DNA of 64,000 bases from Burkholderiales bacterium 67-32 (GTDB lineage Bacteria > Pseudomonadota > Gammaproteobacteria > Burkholderiales > Burkholderiaceae_B): positions 308,109 through 372,108 of the forward strand of contig MKUP01000025.1 of NCBI GenBank assembly GCA_001898625.1, written 5' to 3'. Each line of letters starts with the position of its first letter. Position 1 is the stretch's first letter. The position numbers were made by a program, and so were the translations under genes. The notes below the pieces were generated by a model. That model was not told the DNA's origin. It worked only from the letters and a program-made list of their open reading frames with translations, and searched no databases. Below are positions 44,422 through 54,204 of the stretch, piece by piece.

Positions 44422-45747
44422 ATGCGACACCTGGACCATTCCCGATTATCGGCGGGCGAGATCGCCGCCCGCCTGTCTGACGACACCCTGGCCCCGGCCG
44501 ACATCGCGCACGGCGTGATCGAGCGGCACGCGCGGCTGGAGCCGGCCCTGGGGGCCTGGAGCTGGTTCGAGCCCCGCCAGGTCGAACGCGCCTACCGCGA
44601 CGGCCCGGCGCCCGCCGATCCGCGCCCCTGCCTGCTGGGCGTCCCCGTGGGCGTGAAGGACATCATCGACGTGGCGGACATGCCGACCGGTCTCGGCCTG
44701 CCCGGCGCGGCCGCCCCGGCGTCCCGCCACGCGGCCTGCGTCGAGCTGTTGCGCGCGGCCGGCGCGGTGCCGGTTGGCAAGACGGTTACCGCCGAACTGG
44801 CCTTCTCCCACCCCGGCCCGACGCGCAATCCGCACCTGCCCGGCCATACGCCCGGCGGATCGTCCAGCGGCTCGGCCGCCGCGGTGGCCGCCGGCATGGT
44901 GCCGCTGGCGCTGGGCACGCAGACCGGCGGATCGGTCATACGTCCGGCGGCCTATTGCGGCGTGGTGGGCATCAAGACCTCGCTGAACGCGGTGCCCTCG
45001 GCCGGCGTCGCCCCCGTGGCCGACAGCCTGGACTGCCTGGGCTGGTTCACGCACTCCGTGGCCGATGCCATCCTGGCCGCCAGGGTCCTGCTGCCCTGGC
45101 GCGACCTCGCCCCCCGCCCTCCCGGGAACGGGCTGCGCGTCTGGCGCCTGGACGCCACGGAGCTGGGGCCGCTGGCCGTCGAGGCACGGCAGACGTTGGA
45201 CGAGGCGTCCGCCGCGCTGCGCGGGGCGGGCTGCGCCGTCCTCGAGGCGCCCCTGGCCGGCCTCCTGCCCGCCCTGGCCGAATGCCACCGCCGCATCATG
45301 CTGCACGAACTGGCCCGCACACTGCTGCCCATCCTGCGCACGCGCGGCCACGAGTTGAGCGCGGTCATGCTGAAGGCGATCGAGGCCGGACGGGCCGTCA
45401 CCGCCAGCCAGTACCAGGAGGCCCGGCACCAGGTACGCGAAGCGCACGCCGCGCTCGATGCCCGGATGCGGGACATCGACCTCATCCTGACCCCCAGCGC
45501 GGCCGGCGAGGCGCCGGCAGGCCTGCATCACACCGGCGACTCGACCTTCAACCGGGTCTGGTCGGTGCTGGGATGGCCCGCGGTCCACCTGCCGACGTCC
45601 TGGTCCCCGCGTGGCCTGCCGGTGGGCGTGCAACTGGTGGGCAGGCAAGGCGAAGACGAGGCACTGCTGCGGCACGCCGAGGCCCTCCATCCCCTGATCG
45701 ACCGGCGCATGCCGGCACCGCGCGGCCAGGCCCCGATGGCACAATAG
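44422..45747 (+). CDS. Amidase signature family hydrolase
   Basis: A 441-residue amidase with the Ser-cisSer-Lys triad: Lys in GVPVGVKDIIDV, cis-Ser in TPGGSSSGSAAAVAAGM and the nucleophile in GTQTGGSVIRPA. It hydrolyses an amide of unknown identity. The frame is open upstream, but ATG 44422 gives the usual N-terminal length. It is divergent from the PrpF-like gene by 124 bases and precedes a cytochrome b561 gene by 31 bases. Confidence 0.9.
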   Translation: MRHLDHSRLSAGEIAARLSDDTLAPADIAHGVIERHARLEPALGAWSWFEPRQVERAYRDGPAPADPRPCLLGVPVGVKDIIDVADMPTGLGLPGAAAPASRHAACVELLRAAGAVPVGKTVTAELAFSHPGPTRNPHLPGHTPGGSSSGSAAAVAAGMVPLALGTQTGGSVIRPAAYCGVVGIKTSLNAVPSAGVAPVADSLDCLGWFTHSVADAILAARVLLPWRDLAPRPPGNGLRVWRLDATELGPLAVEARQTLDEASAALRGAGCAVLEAPLAGLLPALAECHRRIMLHELARTLLPILRTRGHELSAVMLKAIEAGRAVTASQYQEARHQVREAHAALDARMRDIDLILTPSAAGEAPAGLHHTGDSTFNRVWSVLGWPAVHLPTSWSPRGLPVGVQLVGRQGEDEALLRHAEALHPLIDRRMPAPRGQAPMAQ

Positions 45748-45778
45748 CCACTCTCCCGCTTTCTCGGTGGCTGCCCCC

Positions 45779-46462
45779 ATGTCCAACCCAAGCAAGATCC
45801 GCGTCTGGGACCTTCCCACCCGCCTTTTCCACTGGCTGCTCGTCATCTGTGTGATCGGGGCCTTCGCCACCATCAAGGCCGGCGGCCTCTGGACGGAATA
45901 CCACCTGCTGTTCGGCTACGCGGTGCTGGGACTGATCCTGTTCCGCATCGTCTGGGGACTCGTGGGCAGCGGCCATGCCCGTTTCGCGCGCTTCGTACGC
46001 GGGCCGCGGGCCATCGCCGCCTACCTGGGAGGCACCATGCCGCGCACGCCCGGCCACAATCCGCTGGGGGCGCTGTCGGTGGTGGCCATGATCCTGCTGC
46101 TGGGCTACCAGGCGGCCACGGGGCTGTTCGCCAACGACGACATCTTCACGGAAGGGCCGCTGGCCGGCCTGGTGGGCAAAGACTGGTCGGACAGGCTGAC
46201 CGGGCTGCACAAGCTCGACGAGCTGCCCATCCTGATCCTGGTCGGGCTGCACGTCCTGGCGATCGTCTGGTATCGCGTCGCGAAGAAGCAGAAGCTGACC
46301 CGCGCCATGGTCACCGGCGACGCCCCGGCCGAGGAATTCGCCGCCGGCGCCGACTCCGCGCGCGATACGGCGGGCACCCGCCTGTTTGCGCTGGTCATCG
46401 CGGCCGTGGCCGCCGCGGTGGTCTACGGCATCGTATCGCTGCGGCCCGCCGCCGTGTTCTGA
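45779..46462 (+). CDS. Cytochrome b561-type membrane protein
   Basis: A 227-residue inner-membrane diheme cytochrome b of the b561/Ni-hydrogenase b subunit group. Predicted heme ligands are in TRLFHWLLV, EYHLLFGY, and the later LHKLDEL and GLHVLAIVWYR. Four core helices are seen plus a C-terminal anchor (LFALVIAAVAAAVVYGIV). ATG 45779 is preferred over a GTG at 45767. It might pair with the nearby cytochrome c' or an unlinked partner; substrate unknown. Confidence 0.88.
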   Translation: MSNPSKIRVWDLPTRLFHWLLVICVIGAFATIKAGGLWTEYHLLFGYAVLGLILFRIVWGLVGSGHARFARFVRGPRAIAAYLGGTMPRTPGHNPLGALSVVAMILLLGYQAATGLFANDDIFTEGPLAGLVGKDWSDRLTGLHKLDELPILILVGLHVLAIVWYRVAKKQKLTRAMVTGDAPAEEFAAGADSARDTAGTRLFALVIAAVAAAVVYGIVSLRPAAVF

Positions 46463-46482
46463 TTCGCCGCGGGCCGCGCCGG

Positions 46483-47922
46483 TCAGCGGCCGCCGTGATG
46501 GCCTCCGCCGCCTCCTCCGCCGCCGGCCATGCCCACGCTGCCGCCACCACGGCCTTCACCGCCATGGCCGCCCCCACCTCCGCCCCCGCGGCCGAAGTCA
46601 CGCCCACCGCCGAATTCGCGGCCGCCCTGCGGGCCGCTCCCGCCCCGGCCCGCGCCAGGCCCCGCCTGGACACCGCCGCCTTCGCCACGGCCACCGGCCC
46701 ATTCCCGGCCGCCTGACGGACGCGAGGGCATTCCCGCCGCGCCGCGCTGGCCGTCCTGGCCCGGACGCGACACCTGGGGCCCTTGCCCGCGTCCACCCTC
46801 GGCCCCCGGCATGCCCGCGCCGCCACCGGGCGTGCGGCCCGGCATCGCGCCCGGGCTACCGGTCTCGCGGCCCCGGCCGGCATCGGCCCTGGGGCCGCTT
46901 CCCTGTCCATCGAAACGGCCACCCTGGCCGCCATCGAAGCGGCTGCCGAATCCCCTGCCGGAGTCACGCAGCGACGTGCGATCGACATTGGGCAGATCGC
47001 GCCGCCCGGCGTCGGCGCGGGCGCGATACGCTTCGCGCGCGGCGAAATGCCCGGCCGGGTCGCCGCCGTAGAACTGGCGGCCGCGCCCCGGATCGCCGTA
47101 GCCCACGTTGCGGCGGTGATAGGCGTCGTGCTGCCAGTCGACGTGGCTGAACCGCGTGCGGTTGAAGTTGTTGTAGTTGTAGATGTTGACGACGTTGACC
47201 CGGTGCGCGTGCCAGTCGTAGCCGCCCCACAGCGCATGCCCGATGAACAGGCCCATGCCGAACGAGAACACCACGCCGGCGGCCACGTAGCCGGGCGGGT
47301 ACCAGTAGAACGGCGTGTAGGCGGGATACAGCCACGGTCCGTAGACAACCGTGGGGTTGTAGACCGGCACGTAGACCACCTCCGGCCGCGTGGGCTCGAT
47401 GCGGATGACCGTGGTACCGCCCGAGGAGGGCACGGTGGTGACCGTCTGCTCCGACCCCGAGGTCAGGTTGCCGGCCGCCTGGGCCCGCGACCGCAGCACC
47501 TGGACCTGGTCCATCAGCGCATCCTGCTGCGACAGGAAGACGTCGCCCAGCCGCGAGGTCCAGCTCAGGCGTTCGTTCATCATGTCCAGCACATTGGGGA
47601 AGGCGACCAGCGACTTGACGCTGGGATCCCAGTCCTGGTTCTGCATCGCGCCTTCCAGGTCCGCGCCGGTCACATTGGGATGGTCCTTCTGCCAGCGGGC
47701 GGCCTCGACCACTTCCAGCGGATAGGTGGACGCCATCAGGATCTGCGACAGCAGCGCATCGGGATAGAGCGCGATGGGTGCGACCAGTTGCTCCAGCTCC
47801 GCGGGCTGCGCGACGCCGTTGCGTGTCGATGCCGTGGTTTGGGCCGCGACGGGAACGGGCAGGCCGGCCACGGTGGAAAAGGCGGCGGCCATGCACAAGA
47901 CGATTTTCGATACGGAAGCCAT
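46483..47922 (-). CDS. DUF3300 domain protein with Gly-rich tail
   Basis: A 479-residue secreted or periplasmic protein of unknown function. A signal peptide (to VPVAAQ) is followed by the DUF3300 domain at about residues 38-270, with LVAPIALYPDALLSQILMAS and NVTGADLEGAMQNQDWDPSV, and tyrosine/proline-rich stretches. The last 200 residues are a low-complexity Gly/Arg-rich region ending in runs of glycine and histidine. The tail's DNA is very GC-rich. It shares a terminator region with the cytochrome c' gene upstream. Confidence 0.82.
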   Translation of the reverse strand: MASVSKIVLCMAAAFSTVAGLPVPVAAQTTASTRNGVAQPAELEQLVAPIALYPDALLSQILMASTYPLEVVEAARWQKDHPNVTGADLEGAMQNQDWDPSVKSLVAFPNVLDMMNERLSWTSRLGDVFLSQQDALMDQVQVLRSRAQAAGNLTSGSEQTVTTVPSSGGTTVIRIEPTRPEVVYVPVYNPTVVYGPWLYPAYTPFYWYPPGYVAAGVVFSFGMGLFIGHALWGGYDWHAHRVNVVNIYNYNNFNRTRFSHVDWQHDAYHRRNVGYGDPGRGRQFYGGDPAGHFAAREAYRARADAGRRDLPNVDRTSLRDSGRGFGSRFDGGQGGRFDGQGSGPRADAGRGRETGSPGAMPGRTPGGGAGMPGAEGGRGQGPQVSRPGQDGQRGAAGMPSRPSGGREWAGGRGEGGGVQAGPGAGRGGSGPQGGREFGGGRDFGRGGGGGGGHGGEGRGGGSVGMAGGGGGGGGHHGGR

Positions 47923-47973
47923 GACGGGCCCCCCATAGGCGGGAATACACAGGTATTCGACCGCCGGGAAACG

Positions 47974-48002
47974 AAAAAAGCCAGGGTGGACCTGGCTTTT
48001 TT
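47974..48002. terminator. Terminator between cytochrome c' and DUF3300 genes
   Basis: AAAAAAGCCAGG (47974-47985), loop GTGGA, then CCTGGC and a T-run (47991-48004). The 12-bp stem with A and T runs on both sides can act on either strand; it lies 42 bases after the cytochrome c' stop on the minus strand and before the DUF3300 start. Confidence 0.8.
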
Positions 48003-48045
48003 TTGAAACAACGGGCTTACAAGCCCTGAAACTTATTTCGATCGA

Positions 48046-48504
48046 TTACCGGTTCCGGAAATTGTCATGACAGGCCTTGCAGCTGGCGCCGACCGCACCG
48101 TAGGCGGTCCGTACCTGGGCGAGATCGCCGGTGTCGGCGGCCGCTACCAGTTTGGCGATGTCGCCGTGCAGCCGCTCCTGCCCCTGCTTGAATCTGGCGT
48201 TGTCGGACCAGACCGCCGGCTTGGCGCCGCCGCCTTCCGTTCCCGGACCGAATGCGCTCCACGGCAGCTTGGACATCATGGCGACGATGGCCACGTCGGC
48301 CTTCACCTGGGCCGCGTCGTAGGGCTGCTGCCCCCGCACGACGGGCGCGATGCGGCCGAAGTGGTTGGACATGACGGTAAGCGCCGACTGGCGATATTTG
48401 ACGGCGTCCTCGGGCTTGGCGAACTGGGCGGCGGCAGTGGCGGGCAGCAGCATGGGGGCGGCGGCGATACAGGCGACGGACAGTACGCGCAAAAGTCTCT
48501 TCAT
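48046..48504 (-). CDS. Cytochrome c' (class II c-type cytochrome)
   Basis: A 152-residue periplasmic heme protein. The signal peptide ends TAAAQ, the mature part opens with PEDAVKYRQSALTVMSNHF, and the heme motif CKACH is near the C-terminus followed by DNFRN, the class II layout. Cytochromes c' bind nitric oxide and may protect against it. The start at 48504 follows GGAG-like sequence. It stands alone between purB and a terminator. Confidence 0.92.
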   Translation of the reverse strand: MKRLLRVLSVACIAAAPMLLPATAAAQFAKPEDAVKYRQSALTVMSNHFGRIAPVVRGQQPYDAAQVKADVAIVAMMSKLPWSAFGPGTEGGGAKPAVWSDNARFKQGQERLHGDIAKLVAAADTGDLAQVRTAYGAVGASCKACHDNFRNR

Positions 48505-48608
48505 CAGGGGCTCCTGGATAGGACGGACAAGGGAGGGTCTACCGGACGATAGACCGGTCGGACAACGATTCCAACGTGTTCGATGCGCGCGGCGCGCGAG
48601 GGTTCCCG

Positions 48609-48636
48609 GGATGTGGGCGCCGCGGCGCCCACATCC
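48609..48636. repeat. Perfect 28-bp palindrome downstream of purB
   Basis: The 28 bases from 48609 to 48636 equal their own reverse complement (half-site GGATGTGGGCGCCG). It starts eight bases after the purB stop on the minus strand. As RNA it would form a 12-13-bp GC-rich hairpin, but no T-run follows, so it may be a 3'-end stabiliser, a factor-dependent terminator or a protein site. Confidence 0.6.
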
Positions 48637-48644
48637 GGCGGGTG

Positions 48645-50147
<1,503 letters not shown>

Positions 50148-50149
50148 CT

Positions 50150-50764
50150 ATGAAACTTATCGGCTCGTTGGCCAGCCCCTTCGTCCGCAAAGTCCGCATC
50201 GTCCTGGCAGACAAGAAACTCGACTACCAGTTCGAACAGGAAAACGTGTGGGCGGCGGACACCCGCATCCAGGACTCCAACCCGCTCGGCAAGGTTCCCT
50301 GCCTGATCATGGAGGACGGCGGCGCGGTCTTCGATTCGCGCGTCATCGTCGAATACCTGGACACGATCACGCCGGTCTGCCGACTGCTGCCCCCGTCGGG
50401 CCGCGAGCGCTCCGAGGTCAAGTGCTGGGAAGCCCTGGCCGACGGCCTGCTGGATGCCGCCGTGCTGATCCGCGCCGAATACACCCAGCGCCCCGAGGCG
50501 CTGCGCAGCGAGAGCTGGATCGCGCGCCAGCAGGGCAAGATCGACGCCGCCGTGGAAGCCATGGAAACCGGCCTGGGCGAGAAACCCTTCTGCGCCGGCA
50601 ACAGCTACACGCTGGCCGACGTCGCGGTCGGCTGTGCGCTGGGCTACCTGGACTTCCGCTACCCCGAACGCGACTGGCGCGACGGCCATCCGAACCTGGC
50701 CCGCCTGGCCGAGAAGCTGGCGCAGCGCCCCTCCTTCGCCGACACCGATCCGCGCCAGGGCTGA
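50150..50764 (+). CDS. Glutathione S-transferase family protein
   Basis: A 204-residue GST of the YibF-like group. The N-terminal thioredoxin fold has SPFVRKVRI at the glutathione site and GKVPCLIMEDGGAVFDSRVI; the C-terminal helical domain has the N-capping SYTLADVAVGCAL. The physiological substrate is unknown. It is divergent from purB and followed by the glutamate-synthase-like gene after 61 bases. Confidence 0.92.
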   Translation: MKLIGSLASPFVRKVRIVLADKKLDYQFEQENVWAADTRIQDSNPLGKVPCLIMEDGGAVFDSRVIVEYLDTITPVCRLLPPSGRERSEVKCWEALADGLLDAAVLIRAEYTQRPEALRSESWIARQQGKIDAAVEAMETGLGEKPFCAGNSYTLADVAVGCALGYLDFRYPERDWRDGHPNLARLAEKLAQRPSFADTDPRQG

Positions 50765-50825
50765 TCCCGGCCCGCCCGTCCCACGCTGCTATGCTTGACT
50801 CCGTTTCAGTCCGAAGGAGTCGCGC

Positions 50826-52451
50826 ATGTCCTGGTTTTCCCCCCGATACACCACGTTATGGCTGGCCGTCCTGGGTACCGTGGGATTCGGCCTGCTGGCC
50901 GCGGACGACGCCGACTGGGGGATCCCGGCGCTGATCTTCGCGGCGCTGCTGGCGCTGGGAATCGTCGATCTCCTGCAGCGCAAACACGCCATCCGCCGCA
51001 ACTACCCCATCCTGGGCAACCTGCGCTTCCTGTTCGAGTTCATCCGTCCCGAACTGCGCCAGTATTTCTTCGAAGACGACACCAAGGCCGCGCCGTTCTC
51101 TCGCAACCAGCGCTCCATCGTCTACCAACGCGCCAAGCAGGACATCGACAAACGCCCGTTCGGCACCCAGGAAGACGTGTACGAACGGCGCTACGAATGG
51201 ATCAACCACTCGATGGCCCCGGTGCACATCGAGAACTTCGATTTCCGCGTGGCCGTGGGCGGACCGGACTGTACCCAGCCCTACAGCGCCTCGATCTTCA
51301 ACATCTCGGCCATGAGTTTCGGCGCGCTGTCGGCCAACGCGGTGACGGCGCTCAACACCGGCGCCCGCAAAGGCAATTTCGCGCACGACACCGGCGAAGG
51401 CGGCATCAGCCGCTACCACCGGGCGCCAGGCGGCGACCTGGTCTGGAACATCGGATCGGGCTACTTCGGCTGCCGCGACGCCAACGGCCACTTCAGCGAG
51501 GAAGCCTTCGTGGCCAACGCCACCGCACCCCAGGTGCGCATGATAGAGATCAAGCTGTCGCAAGGCGCCAAGCCGGGCCACGGCGGCATCCTGCCGGGCG
51601 CCAAGGTCACGCCCGAGATCGCCGAGGCGCGCGGCGTGCTGGTGGGAGTCGACTGCAACTCGCCCTCGCGCCACGGCGCCTTCTCCACGCCCATCGGCCT
51701 GATGCAGTTCGTGGCGCGCCTGCGCCGGCTCTCGGGCGGCAAGCCCGTCGGCTTCAAGCTGTGCGTGGGGCACCCCTGGGAATGGTTCGCCATCGTCAAG
51801 GCCATGCTGCAGACCGGCATCACGCCGGACTTCATCGTGGTGGACGGCGCCGAAGGCGGGACCGGCGCGGCGCCGGTGGAATTCACCGACCACGTCGGCG
51901 TGCCGCTGCAGGACGGCCTCCTGCTGGTCCACAACACCCTGGTCGGCGTGAACCTGCGCGACCGGATACGGATAGGCGCCTCGGGCAAGATCATCACCGC
52001 CTTCGACATCGCGCGCACGCTGGCGCTGGGCGCCGACTGGTGCAACAGCGCGCGCGGCTTCATGTTCTCGCTCGGATGCATCCAGGCGCAGGCCTGCCAC
52101 ACCGACCGCTGCCCCACCGGCGTCACCACGCAGGATCCGCTGCGGCAGAAGGCGCTGGTCGTGCCGGACAAGGCCGAACGGGTCTACAGCTTCCACCGCA
52201 ACACCCTGCGCGCGCTGAGCGAACTGGTGTCGGCCGCGGGCATGGACCATCCGTCCAAGCTGAGCCCCGAGCACATCGTGCGCCGCATCTCGGGCAACGA
52301 AGTCAAGCTGCTGGCCAGCCTTTTCCCCTTCCTGAAGCGCGGCGAACTGCTGGCCGGCACGCCGCCCTACGAGGTCTACCGGAAATACTGGCCCATGGCC
52401 CAGGCCGAATCCTTCGAGGCCATGCTGCCCCAGACCCAGGCCACCGCCTGA
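50826..52451 (+). CDS. FMN-binding glutamate synthase-like protein, membrane-anchored
   Basis: A 541-residue protein with two N-terminal hydrophobic segments (LAVLGTVGFGLLA and IPALIFAALLALGIVDLL) and the FMN/[3Fe-4S] synthase domain of glutamate synthase. FNISAMSFGALSANAV and VDGAEGGTGAAP bind FMN and oxoglutarate-like ligand, and CIQAQACHTDRCPTGVTTQ has the three cluster cysteines. The amidotransferase half is missing, so it cannot use glutamine by itself. Such stand-alone proteins are common and of unknown role; an amine or methylamine-related function is known for some relatives. Confidence 0.88.
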   Translation: MSWFSPRYTTLWLAVLGTVGFGLLAADDADWGIPALIFAALLALGIVDLLQRKHAIRRNYPILGNLRFLFEFIRPELRQYFFEDDTKAAPFSRNQRSIVYQRAKQDIDKRPFGTQEDVYERRYEWINHSMAPVHIENFDFRVAVGGPDCTQPYSASIFNISAMSFGALSANAVTALNTGARKGNFAHDTGEGGISRYHRAPGGDLVWNIGSGYFGCRDANGHFSEEAFVANATAPQVRMIEIKLSQGAKPGHGGILPGAKVTPEIAEARGVLVGVDCNSPSRHGAFSTPIGLMQFVARLRRLSGGKPVGFKLCVGHPWEWFAIVKAMLQTGITPDFIVVDGAEGGTGAAPVEFTDHVGVPLQDGLLLVHNTLVGVNLRDRIRIGASGKIITAFDIARTLALGADWCNSARGFMFSLGCIQAQACHTDRCPTGVTTQDPLRQKALVVPDKAERVYSFHRNTLRALSELVSAAGMDHPSKLSPEHIVRRISGNEVKLLASLFPFLKRGELLAGTPPYEVYRKYWPMAQAESFEAMLPQTQATA

Positions 52452-52461
52452 AGGCGGCAGC

Positions 52462-53562
52462 CTATCCTTCTCCGCCCTTCCGGCCAGGCTGCCGGAAGAA
52501 GCGGGGAAACGCCTCGCGCATGGTCGACACCATCCCCGTGTCCACGGCGTCGTAGCCTGGCAGGCGATTGATCTCCATCCTGAACTCGCTGCTTTGCATC
52601 AGTTCCTTCAGCGGCAGGAAGCGCGGATCGGCCAGCAGCTTCTTCCCGCACACGAACAGGTAGCGCTCGGTCAGCAGCGGCACGAAGTCCAGGTCGAAGC
52701 GCCGCGCCGCGGTCTCGACGCCCAGCCCCGCGTCGGCCTTGCCGCACAGCACGTAGGCAGCGATGGCGGCATGGGTGAGCTCGATGTTCTCGTAGCCGTT
52801 GATGTCGCGCCCCGACTTGCCCGCCTGCTCCAGCAGCAGATCGAGGATGGCGCGCGTGCCCGAGCCGTGCTGGCGGTTGACGAACTGCACGTCCGGATGG
52901 GCGAGGTCCTCGATGCACCAGATATTCCTGGGGTTGCCCTTGGCCACCATGATCCCCTGGCGGCGCGTGGCCAGGGCGACGATGCGGTGGTCGCGGTGCA
53001 GCAGCGCGGAGAACTGCTCCAGCACGGGCAACTCCAGCGCCCCCATGGGCACGTGGAAGCCGGCGATGTCGCAATTGCCGCGGTTGAACGCATTCAGGGC
53101 CTCGACGCTGCCGCGATAATTCATGTCCAGCAGGATGCCCTTGCGATGCGCGTGGCGGTTCAGGGCCTCGATGGCGAACCCGTGGCTGGCGTGGATCTTC
53201 AGCACGTTGCTTTCTTGCGAGACGGCGGAACGGATTTCCGCCTCGATCTCGGTGGCCATGCTGTCGAACAGCGGATCCACCCTGGCATGGATGAGCCGCT
53301 GCGCGGCCACCAGCCGGCGTCCGAGCTCGGTCAGCTCGGCGCCCCGGCCCCGGGTCATGGCGACGACCGGACCGCCCAGCCGGCCTTCCATCTCGGCCAG
53401 GGCATTCCACGCATGGCGATAGGACAGCGCCAGGGTCCCGCTGGCCGCCCGCAGATTGCCGGTGGCCTCGATGGCGGACAGCAATTGCACCCCGCGCACC
53501 AGCGACGAGGCGTGGTCATCGTCATCGACCAGATAGAGATGAGGACGTATTTCTATCTTCAT
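52462..53562 (-). CDS. ModE-like HTH regulator with periplasmic-binding-type domain
   Basis: A 366-residue regulator: an N-terminal LysR/ModE-type HTH (LLSAIEATGNLRAASGTLAL, SYRHAWNALAEMEGRLGG, residues 27-85) fused to a PBP-like domain of the kind found in molybdate-linked regulators (from about residue 115; HASHGFAIEALN, NRQHGSGTRAILDLLL). It is divergent from the fds formate dehydrogenase operon, a molybdenum enzyme, so it probably senses molybdate, a cofactor or formate and controls fds. The gap holds an inverted repeat. Confidence 0.82.
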   Translation of the reverse strand: MKIEIRPHLYLVDDDDHASSLVRGVQLLSAIEATGNLRAASGTLALSYRHAWNALAEMEGRLGGPVVAMTRGRGAELTELGRRLVAAQRLIHARVDPLFDSMATEIEAEIRSAVSQESNVLKIHASHGFAIEALNRHAHRKGILLDMNYRGSVEALNAFNRGNCDIAGFHVPMGALELPVLEQFSALLHRDHRIVALATRRQGIMVAKGNPRNIWCIEDLAHPDVQFVNRQHGSGTRAILDLLLEQAGKSGRDINGYENIELTHAAIAAYVLCGKADAGLGVETAARRFDLDFVPLLTERYLFVCGKKLLADPRFLPLKELMQSSEFRMEINRLPGYDAVDTGMVSTMREAFPRFFRQPGRKGGEG

Positions 53563-53673
53563 TTAGGTAATTTTCTGCATATTTAATTGCCGATTTTTGC
53601 ACCATCGATTCGCAAACCGGCTCATATTTTCTCTTTGGCGTCACCTATTTATCATGGAAGAACCTCGGAAGAT

Positions 53674-53695
53674 GATATGTATTTTTGTGCATATC
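53674..53695. promoter_or_regulatory. Inverted repeat in the fds control region
   Basis: GATATGTA (53674-53681) and TGCATATC (53688-53695) pair at seven of eight positions around a 6-base centre. TGCATAT also occurs at 53576-53582 near the divergent regulator's start. The two sites suit control of both directions by the ModE-like protein. Binding is inference. Confidence 0.45.
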
Positions 53696-53733
53696 TTGCC
53701 TAACCGATGGGTCGAATCACCAAGGAGACTTCC

Positions 53734-54204
53734 ATGCCAGACGCGCAACAAGCGGCCGTCGAAGCGGCCATCGCGTCCCACCGCGGCATGCCCGGGGCCC
53801 TGCTACCCCTGCTGCACGCGATCCAGGACATCGCCGGCTGTATTCCGGAAGGCGCCGTGCCGCTGATCGCGGACGGCCTGAACCTTTCGCGTGCCGAGGT
53901 GCATGGCGTCATCACCTACTACCACGACTTCCGCCTGCACCCGGCAGGCGCGCGCACGGTCAGGATCTGCCGGGCCGAGGCCTGTCAGGCGCGGGGGTCG
54001 GAAGCCCTCGCCGCGCACGCCGTCAACGCCCTGTCCTGTAACTTCCACGAGACGACGGCGGACGGACAGGTCACGCTCGAAGCCGCGTACTGCCTGGGAC
54101 ACTGCTCGGTCGGCCCCAACATCGCCATCGGCCAGCGGCAATATGCGCGCGTAACGCCCAGCCGCTTCGACGCCCTGATGGCCACGACGCGAGGCGCATC
54201 ATGA
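53734..54204 (+). CDS. fdsG: NAD-dependent formate dehydrogenase, gamma subunit FdsG
   Basis: A 156-residue NuoE-like [2Fe-2S] protein of the cytosolic molybdenum formate dehydrogenase. Cluster ligands are C79, C84, C120 and C124 (ICRAEACQ, CLGHC). ATG 53734 has AAGGAG upstream; ATG 53707 in frame lacks one. Its stop overlaps the fdsB start. It relays electrons between the NADH and formate sites. Confidence 0.95.
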   Translation: MPDAQQAAVEAAIASHRGMPGALLPLLHAIQDIAGCIPEGAVPLIADGLNLSRAEVHGVITYYHDFRLHPAGARTVRICRAEACQARGSEALAAHAVNALSCNFHETTADGQVTLEAAYCLGHCSVGPNIAIGQRQYARVTPSRFDALMATTRGAS

